64,000 nt of DNA, taken from Cupriavidus pinatubonensis. Lineage in GTDB: Bacteria > Pseudomonadota > Gammaproteobacteria > Burkholderiales > Burkholderiaceae. Positions 32,267 to 41,219 of this stretch are shown piece by piece. Under the pieces are notes generated by a model. It was not told the DNA's origin and did no database searches. It saw only the letters and a list, made by a program, of their open reading frames with translations. The first letter of the stretch is position 1. Every line of letters begins with the position of its first letter. The DNA lies in NCBI RefSeq assembly GCF_019602855.1, contig NZ_CP080767.1, forward strand, positions 3,100,001 to 3,164,000, in the 5' to 3' direction. Position numbers and translations under genes: made by a program.

Positions 32267-33223
32267 ATGTCCGCCCTGCCTTCGTCCGAACACCCGCCCG
32301 TCGTCTGCCTGCTGGGCCCGACCGCCTCAGGCAAGACCGCGGCCGCCCTGGCCCTGGCACAGCAGGCGCCGGTCGAGATCATCAGCCTCGATTCGGCGCT
32401 GGTCTATCGCGAGATGGATATCGGCACTGCCAAGCCCACGCGTGAAGAGCTGGCCTCCGCGCCACACCACCTGATCGACATCATCGATCCGACCGACAGC
32501 TACTCCGCCGCGCAATTCGTCACCGACGCCGAACGGCTGATCGCCGAGATCCGCAGTCGCGGCCACCAGCCGCTGATCGTCGGCGGCACCATGCTGTACT
32601 ACAAGGCGCTGACGCAGGGCCTGAACGACCTGCCGCAGGCTGATCCTGCCGTGCGCGCCAAACTCGACGAACTGGCCGCCGAACGCGGCTGGCCCGCACT
32701 GCACGCGATGCTGGCGGAGGTCGACCCGGTCACCGCCGCGCGGCTCGCGCCCAACGACGCGCAGCGCATCCAGCGTGCGCTGGAGATCCACCGGTTATCG
32801 GGGCAACCAATGTCCGAGCTGCTGGCGCGGCAGGCCGACGGCCGTACCTTTACGGGCGCAGCGGATCAGCGCTACCGCGTGATCGCGCTGGAGCCGTCGG
32901 ACCGCGCCGTGCTGCATGCACGCATCGCCGCGCGCTACGACGCCATGCTGGCTGGCGGCTTTATCGAGGAAGTCGAACGCCTGCGCCGGCGCGGCGATCT
33001 CCATCCGGGCCTGCCGTCGATCCGCTGCGTAGGCTACCGTCAAGTCTGGGAATACCTGGACGGCGACACCGATTACGCGACCATGCGCGAACGCGGCATC
33101 GTGGCCACGCGCCAGCTCTGCAAGCGCCAGATCACGTGGCTGCGCAGCACGCCCGAGCGGCTGTCCGTCGATTGCGTCGCACCCGACTACGTCCAGCAGG
33201 TAGCGCGGCTGGCGGGCATGTGA
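32267..33223 (+). CDS. miaA: tRNA dimethylallyltransferase
   Basis: MiaA adds a dimethylallyl group to A37 of tRNAs that read UNN codons. The 318-residue protein has the P-loop GPTASGKTA, the DSALVYREMDIGTAKPT motif and GGTMLYYKAL. ATRQLCKRQITWLR is the tRNA-binding region. The length is normal. It lies downstream of mutL and converges on the LysR gene with only 24 bases between the stop codons. Confidence 0.97.
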   Translation: MSALPSSEHPPVVCLLGPTASGKTAAALALAQQAPVEIISLDSALVYREMDIGTAKPTREELASAPHHLIDIIDPTDSYSAAQFVTDAERLIAEIRSRGHQPLIVGGTMLYYKALTQGLNDLPQADPAVRAKLDELAAERGWPALHAMLAEVDPVTAARLAPNDAQRIQRALEIHRLSGQPMSELLARQADGRTFTGAADQRYRVIALEPSDRAVLHARIAARYDAMLAGGFIEEVERLRRRGDLHPGLPSIRCVGYRQVWEYLDGDTDYATMRERGIVATRQLCKRQITWLRSTPERLSVDCVAPDYVQQVARLAGM

Positions 33224-33247
33224 CCCACCCGTCGGCACTAAGCCAGC

Positions 33248-34174
33248 CTATTGCGGCGACGCCTTGCGCTCGCCGTGGATCTCGCCTGCCACGCGCTCGA
33301 TGCAACGCATCGCCTTCATCGCCATGGGCGACGGCGTGCGATTGCGCAGGCTCACAATACCCATGCCGGCATGCAGCGTGGGAAGCCCCTCGACGTCGAG
33401 CGGTACCAGTTCGCCCGAAGCCACCTGCGCCTCTACCGCTGCTTCTGTCGCGCCGAGCACCATGTCCGTGGACAGGGTGACCGCCCGGATCACGGCGAAA
33501 TCGTCGCACTCGAGCGCCAGGACGGCTTCCTGACCGGCGGGCAATCCCAAGGCTTTCGTCAGCGCCGCCGTTACAGCGCGCGGCGCCTTGACGGCGGCGA
33601 CGCCGTACGCCCACGCAGCCTTGATCGTGCATGACGTACCGGCGAGCGGATGCCCCGCGCGGACAAAGAAGCGTGCGGCCTGCGCCGGCAGCGGCCGGAT
33701 GTCCAGCGCGTCGTCATCGGGCAAGTCGCGTACGTCAGCGACAAAGAACTCAATGTCCTCGGCACGCAAACGCTCAAGCAACAGTACCCAGTTGCTCTCT
33801 TCAACGCGCAAGGCGACCTGCGGATGCAGGCGCCGCAGTTCCGTCAGCACGCGCGGCATCAGGGTCGCGGCGGGGAACGGCCCGACGCCGAAAGCCGTGT
33901 CTCCAAGTTGATTGTCGAGGTAGAGATCGACGTCGCGCTGCATGCAGCGGGCCTCGAACAGCAGCCGCCTGGCACGTTCGAGCACGAACTCACCGGCCGG
34001 CGTCGGCCGGATATCCCCCACATCACGCTCGAACAGGCGCACCCCGAGATCGTTTTCGACCGCCTGGATGCTTCGGCTGAACGCGGGTTGACTAAGGTGC
34101 ACTTGCTCGGCTGCACGTGCGAAGTGCAGCGTGTCGGCAAGGGCAACCACATGGCTGAGCCGGCGAAGGTCCAT
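33248..34174 (-). CDS. LysR-type transcriptional regulator
   Basis: A 308-residue LTTR. The N-terminal winged helix-turn-helix contains HFARAAEQVHLSQPAFSRSIQAVENDLGVRLFERD (given here only as the key element), and the rest is a periplasmic-binding-type effector domain. The effector is unknown. It is transcribed divergently from the sterol-desaturase-family gene across 111 bases, the arrangement in which an LTTR normally controls its neighbour and itself. Confidence 0.9.
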   Translation of the reverse strand: MDLRRLSHVVALADTLHFARAAEQVHLSQPAFSRSIQAVENDLGVRLFERDVGDIRPTPAGEFVLERARRLLFEARCMQRDVDLYLDNQLGDTAFGVGPFPAATLMPRVLTELRRLHPQVALRVEESNWVLLLERLRAEDIEFFVADVRDLPDDDALDIRPLPAQAARFFVRAGHPLAGTSCTIKAAWAYGVAAVKAPRAVTAALTKALGLPAGQEAVLALECDDFAVIRAVTLSTDMVLGATEAAVEAQVASGELVPLDVEGLPTLHAGMGIVSLRNRTPSPMAMKAMRCIERVAGEIHGERKASPQ

Positions 34175-34196
34175 GGCGTTCTCATTGCGTTTTGCA

Positions 34197-34224
34197 CATT
34201 GGAATGATGTCGATTATGCATTGG
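34197..34224. promoter_or_regulatory. possible LysR operator in the divergent gap
   Basis: CATTGG occurs twice, 22 bases apart (34197-34202 and 34219-34224), i.e. on the same face of the helix two turns apart. TGCA sequences in inverted orientation surround them. The position between the two divergent starts fits an LTTR binding region. The match is short and could be chance. Confidence 0.3.
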
Positions 34225-34285
34225 ACGCATCGATATCGCCAACCTAGAGTGGTCCGTACAAAAAGCATTACCGGAGACATACCTC

Positions 34286-35179
34286 ATGAACTTGCAGCTT
34301 CAGAACCTGCTGATCGGCAGCATCATCGTCGGCTTTGCCGTGATGGAATTCGCCTCGCGCCGCTACCAGCAAAGCGTGCGCGCCGACGCCAACGACACCA
34401 AGCTCGAAGTCCTGATGTTCGTCAGCCTGATCGCCGTCACGCAGCCGCTTGCACTGCTTGGTGCCAACTGGCTCTGCGGCTGGCTAATCCCCGAGATGCA
34501 CGGCGCTTGGTCCCACCTGTCGTGGTGGAGCATGGTTGCCATCCTGCTGGTCGCCGACGACATGACGCAATACTGGTGGCATCGGGCGTCCCATACACCG
34601 TGGTTGTGGCCGCTGCATCGAGCGCATCATTCGGCGTCGTACATGAGCATCCGCGTCACGTACCGGAACAACTTCTTCTACTACCTGATGATGCCGGGGC
34701 TGTGGATCGCGGGCGTGCTGCTTTACCTGGGCTTCGGCAAGGTCTACGGCGTATATATCGTGGTCAAGATGCTGGTGATCCTGGGTGCGCACTGCGCGTG
34801 GCGCTGGGATGAACCGCTCTATCGGATGCGCGCGCTGCGACCGTTGATGTGGGTCGTCGAGCGGACCATCTCTACGCCTGCCACGCACTGGGCCCACCAT
34901 GCGCTGACCAATGCCGATGGCATCGGCCACTACAAGGGCAACTTTGGCAACCTGCTGTTTTTCTGGGACGTTCTGTTTGGGACGGCCCACATCACCCGCA
35001 AGTACCCGGCTAAAGTCGGACTGGAGGATGATCGCCGCTTCGGAGCCGAACACTGGGCCGCGCAGATGTTTTATCCGCTGCGCCAGTCGCAACGGCAGCA
35101 CACGGCACTGCGGTTCGGGGGCGAGGCATTTGGCGATCAGGACACCGCTGCAGATGTCACGGCCGCCGGAAATCGCTGA
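34286..35179 (+). CDS. sterol desaturase / fatty acid hydroxylase family protein
   Basis: A 297-residue membrane-bound di-iron oxygenase. Four or five hydrophobic segments surround the histidine clusters HRASH, HRAHH and HWAHH, which bind the two irons. Members hydroxylate or desaturate lipids, sterols or carotenoids. In bacteria lacking sterols the substrate is usually a fatty acid or hopanoid-like lipid and cannot be told here. It is probably controlled by the divergent LysR regulator and ends at a strong terminator. Confidence 0.9.
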   Translation: MNLQLQNLLIGSIIVGFAVMEFASRRYQQSVRADANDTKLEVLMFVSLIAVTQPLALLGANWLCGWLIPEMHGAWSHLSWWSMVAILLVADDMTQYWWHRASHTPWLWPLHRAHHSASYMSIRVTYRNNFFYYLMMPGLWIAGVLLYLGFGKVYGVYIVVKMLVILGAHCAWRWDEPLYRMRALRPLMWVVERTISTPATHWAHHALTNADGIGHYKGNFGNLLFFWDVLFGTAHITRKYPAKVGLEDDRRFGAEHWAAQMFYPLRQSQRQHTALRFGGEAFGDQDTAADVTAAGNR

Positions 35180-35196
35180 TACACGTGACTCAAAAC

Positions 35197-35230
35197 AAAA
35201 AAAGCGCATGCAGTGCATGCGCTTTTTTTT
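35197..35230. terminator. bidirectional terminator between the desaturase gene and purM
   Basis: Seven A, then GCGCATGCA pairing with TGCATGCGC, then eight T. It works for both convergent genes. Confidence 0.85.
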
Positions 35231-35267
35231 ATTGCGTTGCCGGCCAGCGAGCCGGCATCCGGGCGTG

Positions 35268-36320
35268 TCAGACCACCACGGTCTGCGCCTGGCCTTCAGC
35301 GCGCTCGCGGATCTCGCCAATCTCCCACACGGCTTCACCGGCAGCCTGCAGATGGCGGATCGCACGCTCGGCATCTTCCTTGGCAACAATGACCACCATG
35401 CCGATGCCGCAGTTGAACACGCGGTGCATTTCGTCATCGGCCACGCGGCCTTGCGACTGCAGCCACTGGAACAGCGGCGGCAGCGCCCACGCGTCGCGCT
35501 GGAGCACGGCCGTGGTGTTCTGCGGCAGCACGCGCGGCACGTTCTCGGTCAGGCCACCGCCGGTGATGTGAGCCATGCCCTTGACCGGCAGCGTTTCGAT
35601 CAGCGACAGCAGCGGCTTCACGTAGATGCGCGTCGGCGCCATGATGGCGTCCTGCAGGCGCTGGCCGTGGAAATCGGCGTCCAGGTCCGGCTTGGCGACT
35701 TCGATGATCTTGCGCACCAGCGAATAGCCGTTTGAGTGCGCGCCCGACGAGGCCAGGCCCAGCACCACATCGCCCGGGGTGATGGTGGTGCCGTCGATGA
35801 TCTTCTTCTTCTCGACCGCGCCGACCGCAAAGCCGGCCAGGTCGTATTCGCCGTCCGGGTACATGGTCGGCATCTCGGCAGTTTCGCCGCCGATCAGTGC
35901 GCAGCCGGCCAGTTCGCAGCCGCGGGCGATGCCTTGGATCACGGTGGCGGCCGTGTCAACGTCGAGCTTGCCGCAGGCGAAGTAGTCGAGGAAGAACAGC
36001 GGCTCGGCACCCTGCACCAGGATGTCGTTCACGCTCATGGCGACCAGGTCCTGGCCCACGGTATCGTGGCGGTTAAGCTGGAAGGCGAGCTTCAGCTTGG
36101 TGCCCACGCCGTCGGTACCCGACACCAGCACGGGCTCCTGGTACTTCTTCGACAGTTCGAACAGCGCGCCGAAACCGCCGATGCCAGCCATCACGCCTTC
36201 GCGCATGGTGCGCTTGGCGAACGGCTTGATGCGGTCGACCAGGGCATCGCCGGCATCGATGTCAACACCGGCATCGCGGTAGGAAAGGCCTGCCTGGCCG
36301 GCGGTCGAGGAAGCGCTCAT
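35268..36320 (-). CDS. purM: phosphoribosylformylglycinamidine cyclo-ligase (AIR synthase)
   Basis: PurM closes the imidazole ring in step five of purine synthesis. The 350-residue protein has the family motifs LVSGTDGVGTKLKLA, CALIGGETAEMP and GLASSGAHSNGYSL. The start is the ATG at 36320 (MSASSTAGQAGLSYRDAGVD). It is a single gene, divergent from the perM-like gene, and ends at a shared terminator. Confidence 0.97.
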   Translation of the reverse strand: MSASSTAGQAGLSYRDAGVDIDAGDALVDRIKPFAKRTMREGVMAGIGGFGALFELSKKYQEPVLVSGTDGVGTKLKLAFQLNRHDTVGQDLVAMSVNDILVQGAEPLFFLDYFACGKLDVDTAATVIQGIARGCELAGCALIGGETAEMPTMYPDGEYDLAGFAVGAVEKKKIIDGTTITPGDVVLGLASSGAHSNGYSLVRKIIEVAKPDLDADFHGQRLQDAIMAPTRIYVKPLLSLIETLPVKGMAHITGGGLTENVPRVLPQNTTAVLQRDAWALPPLFQWLQSQGRVADDEMHRVFNCGIGMVVIVAKEDAERAIRHLQAAGEAVWEIGEIRERAEGQAQTVVV

Positions 36321-36406
36321 GAGAACCTGCTTGTGTCAGAGGAGATAAAGTGGAGACTTCGCCGCTCCGGCAACCTAGCTGTGGCAGGGGGCGGGCGCGA
36401 GTCCAG

Positions 36407-36412
36407 TAGAAT
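36407..36412 (+). promoter_or_regulatory. putative -10 box of the AI-2E/PerM gene
   Basis: TAGAAT, 66 bases before the start codon of the permease gene. The -35 is weak. Confidence 0.4.
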
Positions 36413-36478
36413 TGCGATTTTAACGGATACAGGCGCCCGGCTTCCAGTTTCGCCAGTTCCGCCCTGTGCGCCCATTCG

Positions 36479-37549
36479 ATGAACGCTCCCCTGCTGAACG
36501 ATGAGACCAAGCGCGTCCTGCTCTGGATCGCGGTCGCTGCGGGCCTGTTCGCCGCCATCATCGCGCTGGCGCCGATCCTGACGCCCTTCCTGCTGGCCTT
36601 CATCTTCGCCTACATCCTGACCCCGGGCGTGGACTGGATGGCGCGCCGGCGCGTGCCGCGCGCGATCGCCGTGGCCGTGATGATCCTGTTGCTTGTCGTG
36701 GTCTGCGTGGTGTTGGTGCTGCTGCTGATCGCCGTGCTGCAGCGGGAAATTCCGCAGGTGCGCGAGCAGTTGCCGATGCTGCTGAAGAAGCTCAACGCCG
36801 TGGTGGCGCCTCGGCTGGCGGACTTCGGCGTGCGCGTGCGCTTCGATTTCCCCGGCCTGCGCAGCATGCTGTCGGACCGCTTCTCGGCGAGCCCCGAAGA
36901 CCTGCTGGCGATGCTGCTGAACTATGCCAAAGTCTCCGGCTCGGCGCTGCTCGAGGTGGCCGGCATGGCGTTCGTCATTCCGATCGTCATGTTCTACCTG
37001 ATGATGGACTGGCACATGGTGATGCGGCGCATCGAAGGCCTGGTGCCGCGCCGCTGGGTGCCGAAGGTGCGCGAACTGACGGCCGAGACGGACGTGCTGC
37101 TGTCGCAATACCTGCGTGGCCAGATTCTGGTGATGGTAATCCTGGCCTCGATCTATTCGATCGGCCTGACCGTGGCCGGCTTTGACGTCGGCGTACCCGT
37201 GGGCGTGTTCACGGGATTGGCCGTGTTCATTCCGTATATCGGCTTCGGCATCGGCCTGGTGCTGGCTATCCTGGCTGCGCTGTTGCAGTTCGGCGACTGG
37301 TACGGTTTGGCAGCGGTGGCCGTCGTGTACGGCATTGGCCAGTTCATCGAAAGTTTCTACCTGACGCCGCGGCTGGTCGGCGAGCGCATCGGGCTGCATC
37401 CGCTCGTGGTGATCTTCGCACTGCTCGCATTCGGACAACTGTTCGGCTTCTTCGGCGTGCTGCTGGCGCTGCCCACCTGCGCAGTGCTGCTGGTCGGGGC
37501 GCGGCAGCTTCGTCGCGTGTACCTGGCCAGCGACCTCTATCGGAAGTAA
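36479..37549 (+). CDS. AI-2E/PerM family transporter
   Basis: A 356-residue inner-membrane protein of the AI-2 exporter (TqsA/PerM) family. There are two N-terminal hydrophobic helices, a cytoplasmic-looking region (about 80-145), then several more helices. GFGIGLVLAILAAL and LTPRLVGERIGLHPLVVIFALLAFG mark the typical C-terminal part. Members transport varied substrates, including ions as well as autoinducer-2, so a specific role is not assigned. It lies upstream of hda, an arrangement common in Burkholderiales and many gamma-proteobacteria. Confidence 0.9.
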   Translation: MNAPLLNDETKRVLLWIAVAAGLFAAIIALAPILTPFLLAFIFAYILTPGVDWMARRRVPRAIAVAVMILLLVVVCVVLVLLLIAVLQREIPQVREQLPMLLKKLNAVVAPRLADFGVRVRFDFPGLRSMLSDRFSASPEDLLAMLLNYAKVSGSALLEVAGMAFVIPIVMFYLMMDWHMVMRRIEGLVPRRWVPKVRELTAETDVLLSQYLRGQILVMVILASIYSIGLTVAGFDVGVPVGVFTGLAVFIPYIGFGIGLVLAILAALLQFGDWYGLAAVAVVYGIGQFIESFYLTPRLVGERIGLHPLVVIFALLAFGQLFGFFGVLLALPTCAVLLVGARQLRRVYLASDLYRK

Positions 37550-37650
37550 TGGAAATAACGGAAGCGACGGGAAAAATGACGGACAATAGTCGGCTTGAGC
37601 CGATTCCATGTGCACCGCGCAAGCTGTCCCCCGCAAGTTAGCCATACGTC

Positions 37651-38358
37651 ATGTCCCCGCGTCCCAAGCAACTTTCGCTCGAGCTTGGCAGCCCCCCGCC
37701 TTCGACCTTCGACAATTTTGTCGTGGCTTCGAACCGCGAGGCGGTGCAACGCCTGCACGACCTGCCCAGTGCGGTCGCGCAGGAGCGCGCCATTGACCGG
37801 CTGTTCTATCTGTGGGGGGAAAACGGCTGCGGCCGCACGCACCTGCTGCATGCGGTGTGCGAGGCGACGCCCCAAACCGGCATCAACTGCCGCTACCTGA
37901 GCCCGCACCACCCGCTGTCCGATTTCCTGTTCGACCCGTCCTGCCAGCTTTATACGGTCGATGACGTCGAACTGCTCGATGAAGCGCGGCAGATCGCGGT
38001 GTTTTCGCTGTACAACGAAGTCCGCGCGCACGTGCGCACCGCGCTGGTCGTGGCAGGGGGCATGGCACCGCGCGCCATGCCCGTGCGCGAAGACCTGCGC
38101 ACCCGGCTCGGCTGGGGATTGGTCTACCAGGTCCAGCCGCTGTCGGACGAGGACAAGATGTCCGCAGTGCTTCAGGCGGCACGCGAGCGGGGCCTGCAGC
38201 TGTCCCCGGAAATCACGCACTGGCTGGTCACGCGCCATTACCGCGACATGCCCAGCCTGATGGCGCTGCTCGATGCGCTGGATACCTACTCGCTGGAGCG
38301 CAAGCGCCCGGTCACCCTGCCCCTGCTTCGCGAAATGTTCGCGGAGTTTCGGGAATAA
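37651..38358 (+). CDS. hda: DnaA regulatory inactivator Hda
   Basis: Hda, with the DNA-loaded beta clamp, stimulates DnaA-ATP hydrolysis and prevents re-initiation of replication. Of its 235 residues, the N terminus holds the clamp-binding motif QLSLEL (residues 7-12). The AAA+ core has WGENGCGRTHLL, in which the usual P-loop Lys is Arg; this is also the case in E. coli Hda. YTVDDVELLD is the Walker B equivalent. The ATG at 37651 is right because the clamp motif must be near the N terminus. Confidence 0.93.
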   Translation: MSPRPKQLSLELGSPPPSTFDNFVVASNREAVQRLHDLPSAVAQERAIDRLFYLWGENGCGRTHLLHAVCEATPQTGINCRYLSPHHPLSDFLFDPSCQLYTVDDVELLDEARQIAVFSLYNEVRAHVRTALVVAGGMAPRAMPVREDLRTRLGWGLVYQVQPLSDEDKMSAVLQAARERGLQLSPEITHWLVTRHYRDMPSLMALLDALDTYSLERKRPVTLPLLREMFAEFRE

Positions 38359-38431
38359 TCGCCGGAAATCTTCGCCACCCGCCTTTTTGTGGCCGGCGCG
38401 AGAGCACGCGGACCGGCACACTCGCTTAAGG

Positions 38432-38437
38432 TAAAAT
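38432..38437 (+). promoter_or_regulatory. -10 box TAAAAT just before the HAD phosphatase gene
   Basis: TAAAAT ends 8 bases before the ATG, so the mRNA would have almost no leader. The -35 is weak. Confidence 0.4.
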
Positions 38438-38445
38438 CGCGCCCC

Positions 38446-39120
38446 ATGAATCTGGCACTCTTTGATCTCGACCATACCCTGATCCCGACTGACAGCGACC
38501 ACGAATGGGGCCGTTTCCTGGTGCGCCAGGGCGTTGTCGACGAGGACTCCTACCGCCGCAGGAACGATGAGTTCTATGGCCACTACAAGGCCGGCACCCT
38601 GGATATCCAGGCATTCCTGCGCTTCGCGCTGGCGCCGCTGGCCGCCAACACGCGTGAGCGGCTTGACACCCTGCGCCAGCATTTCATGCGCGAAGTCATC
38701 GATCCGGTCATCACGCCGCAGGCGCGCGCGCTGGTCTACAAGCACATCGAAGCCGGCGACCTTTGTGCCGTGGTGACCGCAACCAACAGCTTCGTCACCG
38801 CCCCAATCGTGTCGGCATTCGGCATCAAGCACCTGATTGCGACCGAGCCAGCGACAGTCGACGGCCGGCCCGAAGCCCAGTTCACCGGCGAGGTCGACGG
38901 CGTGCCGAGCTTCCGCGAAGGCAAGATCACCCGTGTCGAAGCATGGCTCAAGAGCCAGGGCGCACACTGGGACGACTTCAGCACGACCTACTTCTACAGC
39001 GACTCGATCAACGACCTGCCGCTGATGGAAAAGTCGAGCGAACCGATCGCCACCAACCCGGACGATCGCCTGCGCGAGCATGCCGCCGCTGCGGGCTGGC
39101 GCATCATGGACCTGTTCTGA
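38446..39120 (+). CDS. HAD-IB family phosphatase (SerB-like)
   Basis: A 224-residue HAD-superfamily hydrolase of subclass IB. The nucleophile motif is FDLDHTLIPTDSD (Asp7, Asp9). Motif II is VVTATNSF, and motif IV is YFYSDSINDLPLME. The cap domain is the small alpha-helical type. It resembles phosphoserine phosphatases and the CicA group, and the substrate is not certain. The stop codon is one base from the pcnB GTG start, so it is in the same transcript as pcnB. Confidence 0.9.
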   Translation: MNLALFDLDHTLIPTDSDHEWGRFLVRQGVVDEDSYRRRNDEFYGHYKAGTLDIQAFLRFALAPLAANTRERLDTLRQHFMREVIDPVITPQARALVYKHIEAGDLCAVVTATNSFVTAPIVSAFGIKHLIATEPATVDGRPEAQFTGEVDGVPSFREGKITRVEAWLKSQGAHWDDFSTTYFYSDSINDLPLMEKSSEPIATNPDDRLREHAAAAGWRIMDLF

Positions 39121-39121
39121 C

Positions 39122-40651
39122 GTGATCAAAAAGCTCATCAACCGGCTACTCGGCAAGCCCGGCCCCAAGCAGCGCCGCATTGGCCGCGCCCACACGCCGC
39201 GCATCGTCACCGTGGAAGAGCACCGCATCGACCCGACGCTGCTGTCGCGCAATGCGGTCAAAGTCACTTCCACGCTGCAACAGGCGGGGTACCAGGCCTT
39301 TATCGTCGGCGGCGCTGTGCGGGACCTGCTGCTTGGCATCAAGCCGAAGGATTTCGACGTCGCCACCAACGCCACGCCCGAGCAGGTGCAGTCGCTGTTC
39401 CGGCGCTCGCGCATCATCGGGCGGCGCTTCCAGATCGTCCACGTGACGTTCTACGGCGGGCGCGAGCAGGAAATCATCGAGGTTTCCACGTTCCGCGCGC
39501 TGGTCGATGCCGTCGCCAGCGAGACGCTGCCAGAGGGCCGGCGCCTGAAGCGTTCGGAACTCGACAGCAAGACGCACGCGATCGACGCATCGGGACGCGT
39601 GTTGCGCGACAACGTGTGGGGATCGCAGGCCGAAGACGCGGAACGCCGCGACTTCACCATCAATGCGATGTACTACGACCCGGCCGCGCAGACCGTGCAT
39701 GACTACCATCACGGCATGGAAGACATCCGCGCGCGCACGCTGCGCATGATCGGCGACCCGACCCTGCGCTACCGCGAGGATCCGATCCGCATGCTGCGCG
39801 TGGTGCGCTTTGCGGCCAAGACCGGCTTCGGCATCGACGAGGCCACGCGCGAGCCGATCGGCGGCCTGGCGTCGCTGATCCACAACGTGCCGAGCGCGCG
39901 CCTGTTCGACGAAATGCTCAAGCTGCTGATGTCCGGCCATGCGTGGGCATCCCTACAGGAACTGCGCAAGGCCGGCCTGCACAAAGGCCTGCTGCCGCTG
40001 CTCGACGTGGCGCTGGAACAGCCGATGGGCCAGCGCTTCGTGCAGCTCGCGCTCGACAACACCGACCGGCGCGTACAGGCCGGCAAGCCGGTCTCGCCGG
40101 GCTTCCTGTTCGCGGCGCTGCTGTGGCACCACGTGCTGCAGCGCTGGAACGCCGAGCGCGAACGCGGCGAGCATCCGATCGCTGCGCTCAATATCGCCAT
40201 GGATGCCGTGCTCGAAAAGCAGACCGGCCAGCTTGCGATCCAGCGCCGCTTCGTCACCGACATGCGTGACATCTGGGGCATGCAGCCGCGCTTCGAAAAG
40301 CGCGTGGGACGCATGCCGTTCCGCCTGCTGGAGTCGCCGCGCTTCCGCGCCGGCTTCGACTTCCTGCACCTGCGCTGCCAGTCCGGTGAAATGCCCGAGG
40401 AGATTTCCCGCTGGTGGCAGGACTTCCAGAATGCCGACCCGGATGAGCGCGAAGGCCTGATCGACGCCGCGCGCACCCCGCGTGGCCCGGCCGGCCAGGC
40501 CGGTCCTGCTGGCACCGAAGGCGAAGGCCCGGCGCGCAAGAAGCGCCGCCGACGCGGTCCGCGGAAATCGGATAAAGTTTCTTCCCGGAGCGACACGGAC
40601 GCGGGGCAGGAATCACATGCCGGCCGCGGCCAGCCGGAGGAACATCAATGA
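39122..40651 (+). CDS. pcnB: poly(A) polymerase I
   Basis: PcnB adds 3' poly(A) tails that promote RNA decay. The 509-residue protein is somewhat longer than E. coli PcnB. The nucleotidyltransferase motif is GGAVRDLLLG followed by KDFDVATNA with the catalytic Asp pair. ERRDFTINAMYYD, RMIGDP and the RNA-binding domain follow. The last 50 residues are low complexity, with a strongly basic run RKKRRRRGPRK. I chose the GTG at 39122 because the conserved region (MIKKLINRLLGK) begins there. It is nearly abutting the HAD gene and overlaps folK as ATGA. Confidence 0.93.
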   Translation: MIKKLINRLLGKPGPKQRRIGRAHTPRIVTVEEHRIDPTLLSRNAVKVTSTLQQAGYQAFIVGGAVRDLLLGIKPKDFDVATNATPEQVQSLFRRSRIIGRRFQIVHVTFYGGREQEIIEVSTFRALVDAVASETLPEGRRLKRSELDSKTHAIDASGRVLRDNVWGSQAEDAERRDFTINAMYYDPAAQTVHDYHHGMEDIRARTLRMIGDPTLRYREDPIRMLRVVRFAAKTGFGIDEATREPIGGLASLIHNVPSARLFDEMLKLLMSGHAWASLQELRKAGLHKGLLPLLDVALEQPMGQRFVQLALDNTDRRVQAGKPVSPGFLFAALLWHHVLQRWNAERERGEHPIAALNIAMDAVLEKQTGQLAIQRRFVTDMRDIWGMQPRFEKRVGRMPFRLLESPRFRAGFDFLHLRCQSGEMPEEISRWWQDFQNADPDEREGLIDAARTPRGPAGQAGPAGTEGEGPARKKRRRRGPRKSDKVSSRSDTDAGQESHAGRGQPEEHQ

Positions 40652-41184
40652 CACTCGCCTTCATCGGCATTGGTGCCAACCTGGGCGATGCCCGCCAGGC
40701 ACTGAAAGACGCGATCGTATGCCTGGCTCAGCAGGTCGGCATTACGGTACTGGCACGGTCTTCGCTGTATCGGACCGCGCCCGTCGATGCCGATGGCGAC
40801 GATTACTACAACGCGGTGGTCAAGGTGCAGACCTCGTTCACGGCCGCGCAGCTGCTTCGCATCTGCCACCACATCGAAGACCAGTTTGGCCGCGAACGCC
40901 CGTTCCGCAACGCGCCGCGCACGCTGGACCTGGACCTGCTTGTGTTCGGTGACGAACAGCACAACCACGAGCATCTGACGGTACCGCATCCGCGCGTCAC
41001 CGAGCGCGCCTTTACGCTGGTGCCGCTGCTGGAGCTGGCCCCCGAACTGGTGATTCCCGGCGTCGGCCCCGCCGTCGACTTTCTCGCTCGGGTTGGCGGC
41101 CAGCGCATCGATAAAGTCTCCACCTGCAAGTGCATGCGCGCGCAGGCCGCCGGTTCAGCCGGCCCCTCCGACGCTAAGGACTGA
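40648..41184 (+). CDS. folK: 2-amino-4-hydroxy-6-hydroxymethyldihydropteridine pyrophosphokinase
   Basis: HPPK transfers pyrophosphate from ATP to hydroxymethyldihydropterin in folate synthesis. The 178-residue protein has GIGANLGD, SLYRTAPV, RTLDLDLLVFGD (Asp residues that bind magnesium) and PHPRVTERAF. It is translationally coupled to pcnB (ATGA). A Cys-containing tail (KVSTCKCMRAQAAG) follows the fold. The pterin pathway also meets the pabBC gene at 44185-46050. Confidence 0.96.
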   Translation: MTLAFIGIGANLGDARQALKDAIVCLAQQVGITVLARSSLYRTAPVDADGDDYYNAVVKVQTSFTAAQLLRICHHIEDQFGRERPFRNAPRTLDLDLLVFGDEQHNHEHLTVPHPRVTERAFTLVPLLELAPELVIPGVGPAVDFLARVGGQRIDKVSTCKCMRAQAAGSAGPSDAKD

Positions 41185-41219
41185 GCCGGCGGAGCCATCC
41201 GCCTCGCGCCGGCAACGAT

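Noticed and set aside
37537..39417. Long minus-strand frame opposite hda and the HAD phosphatase
   Set aside because: It crosses several well-supported plus-strand genes and has no recognisable family.
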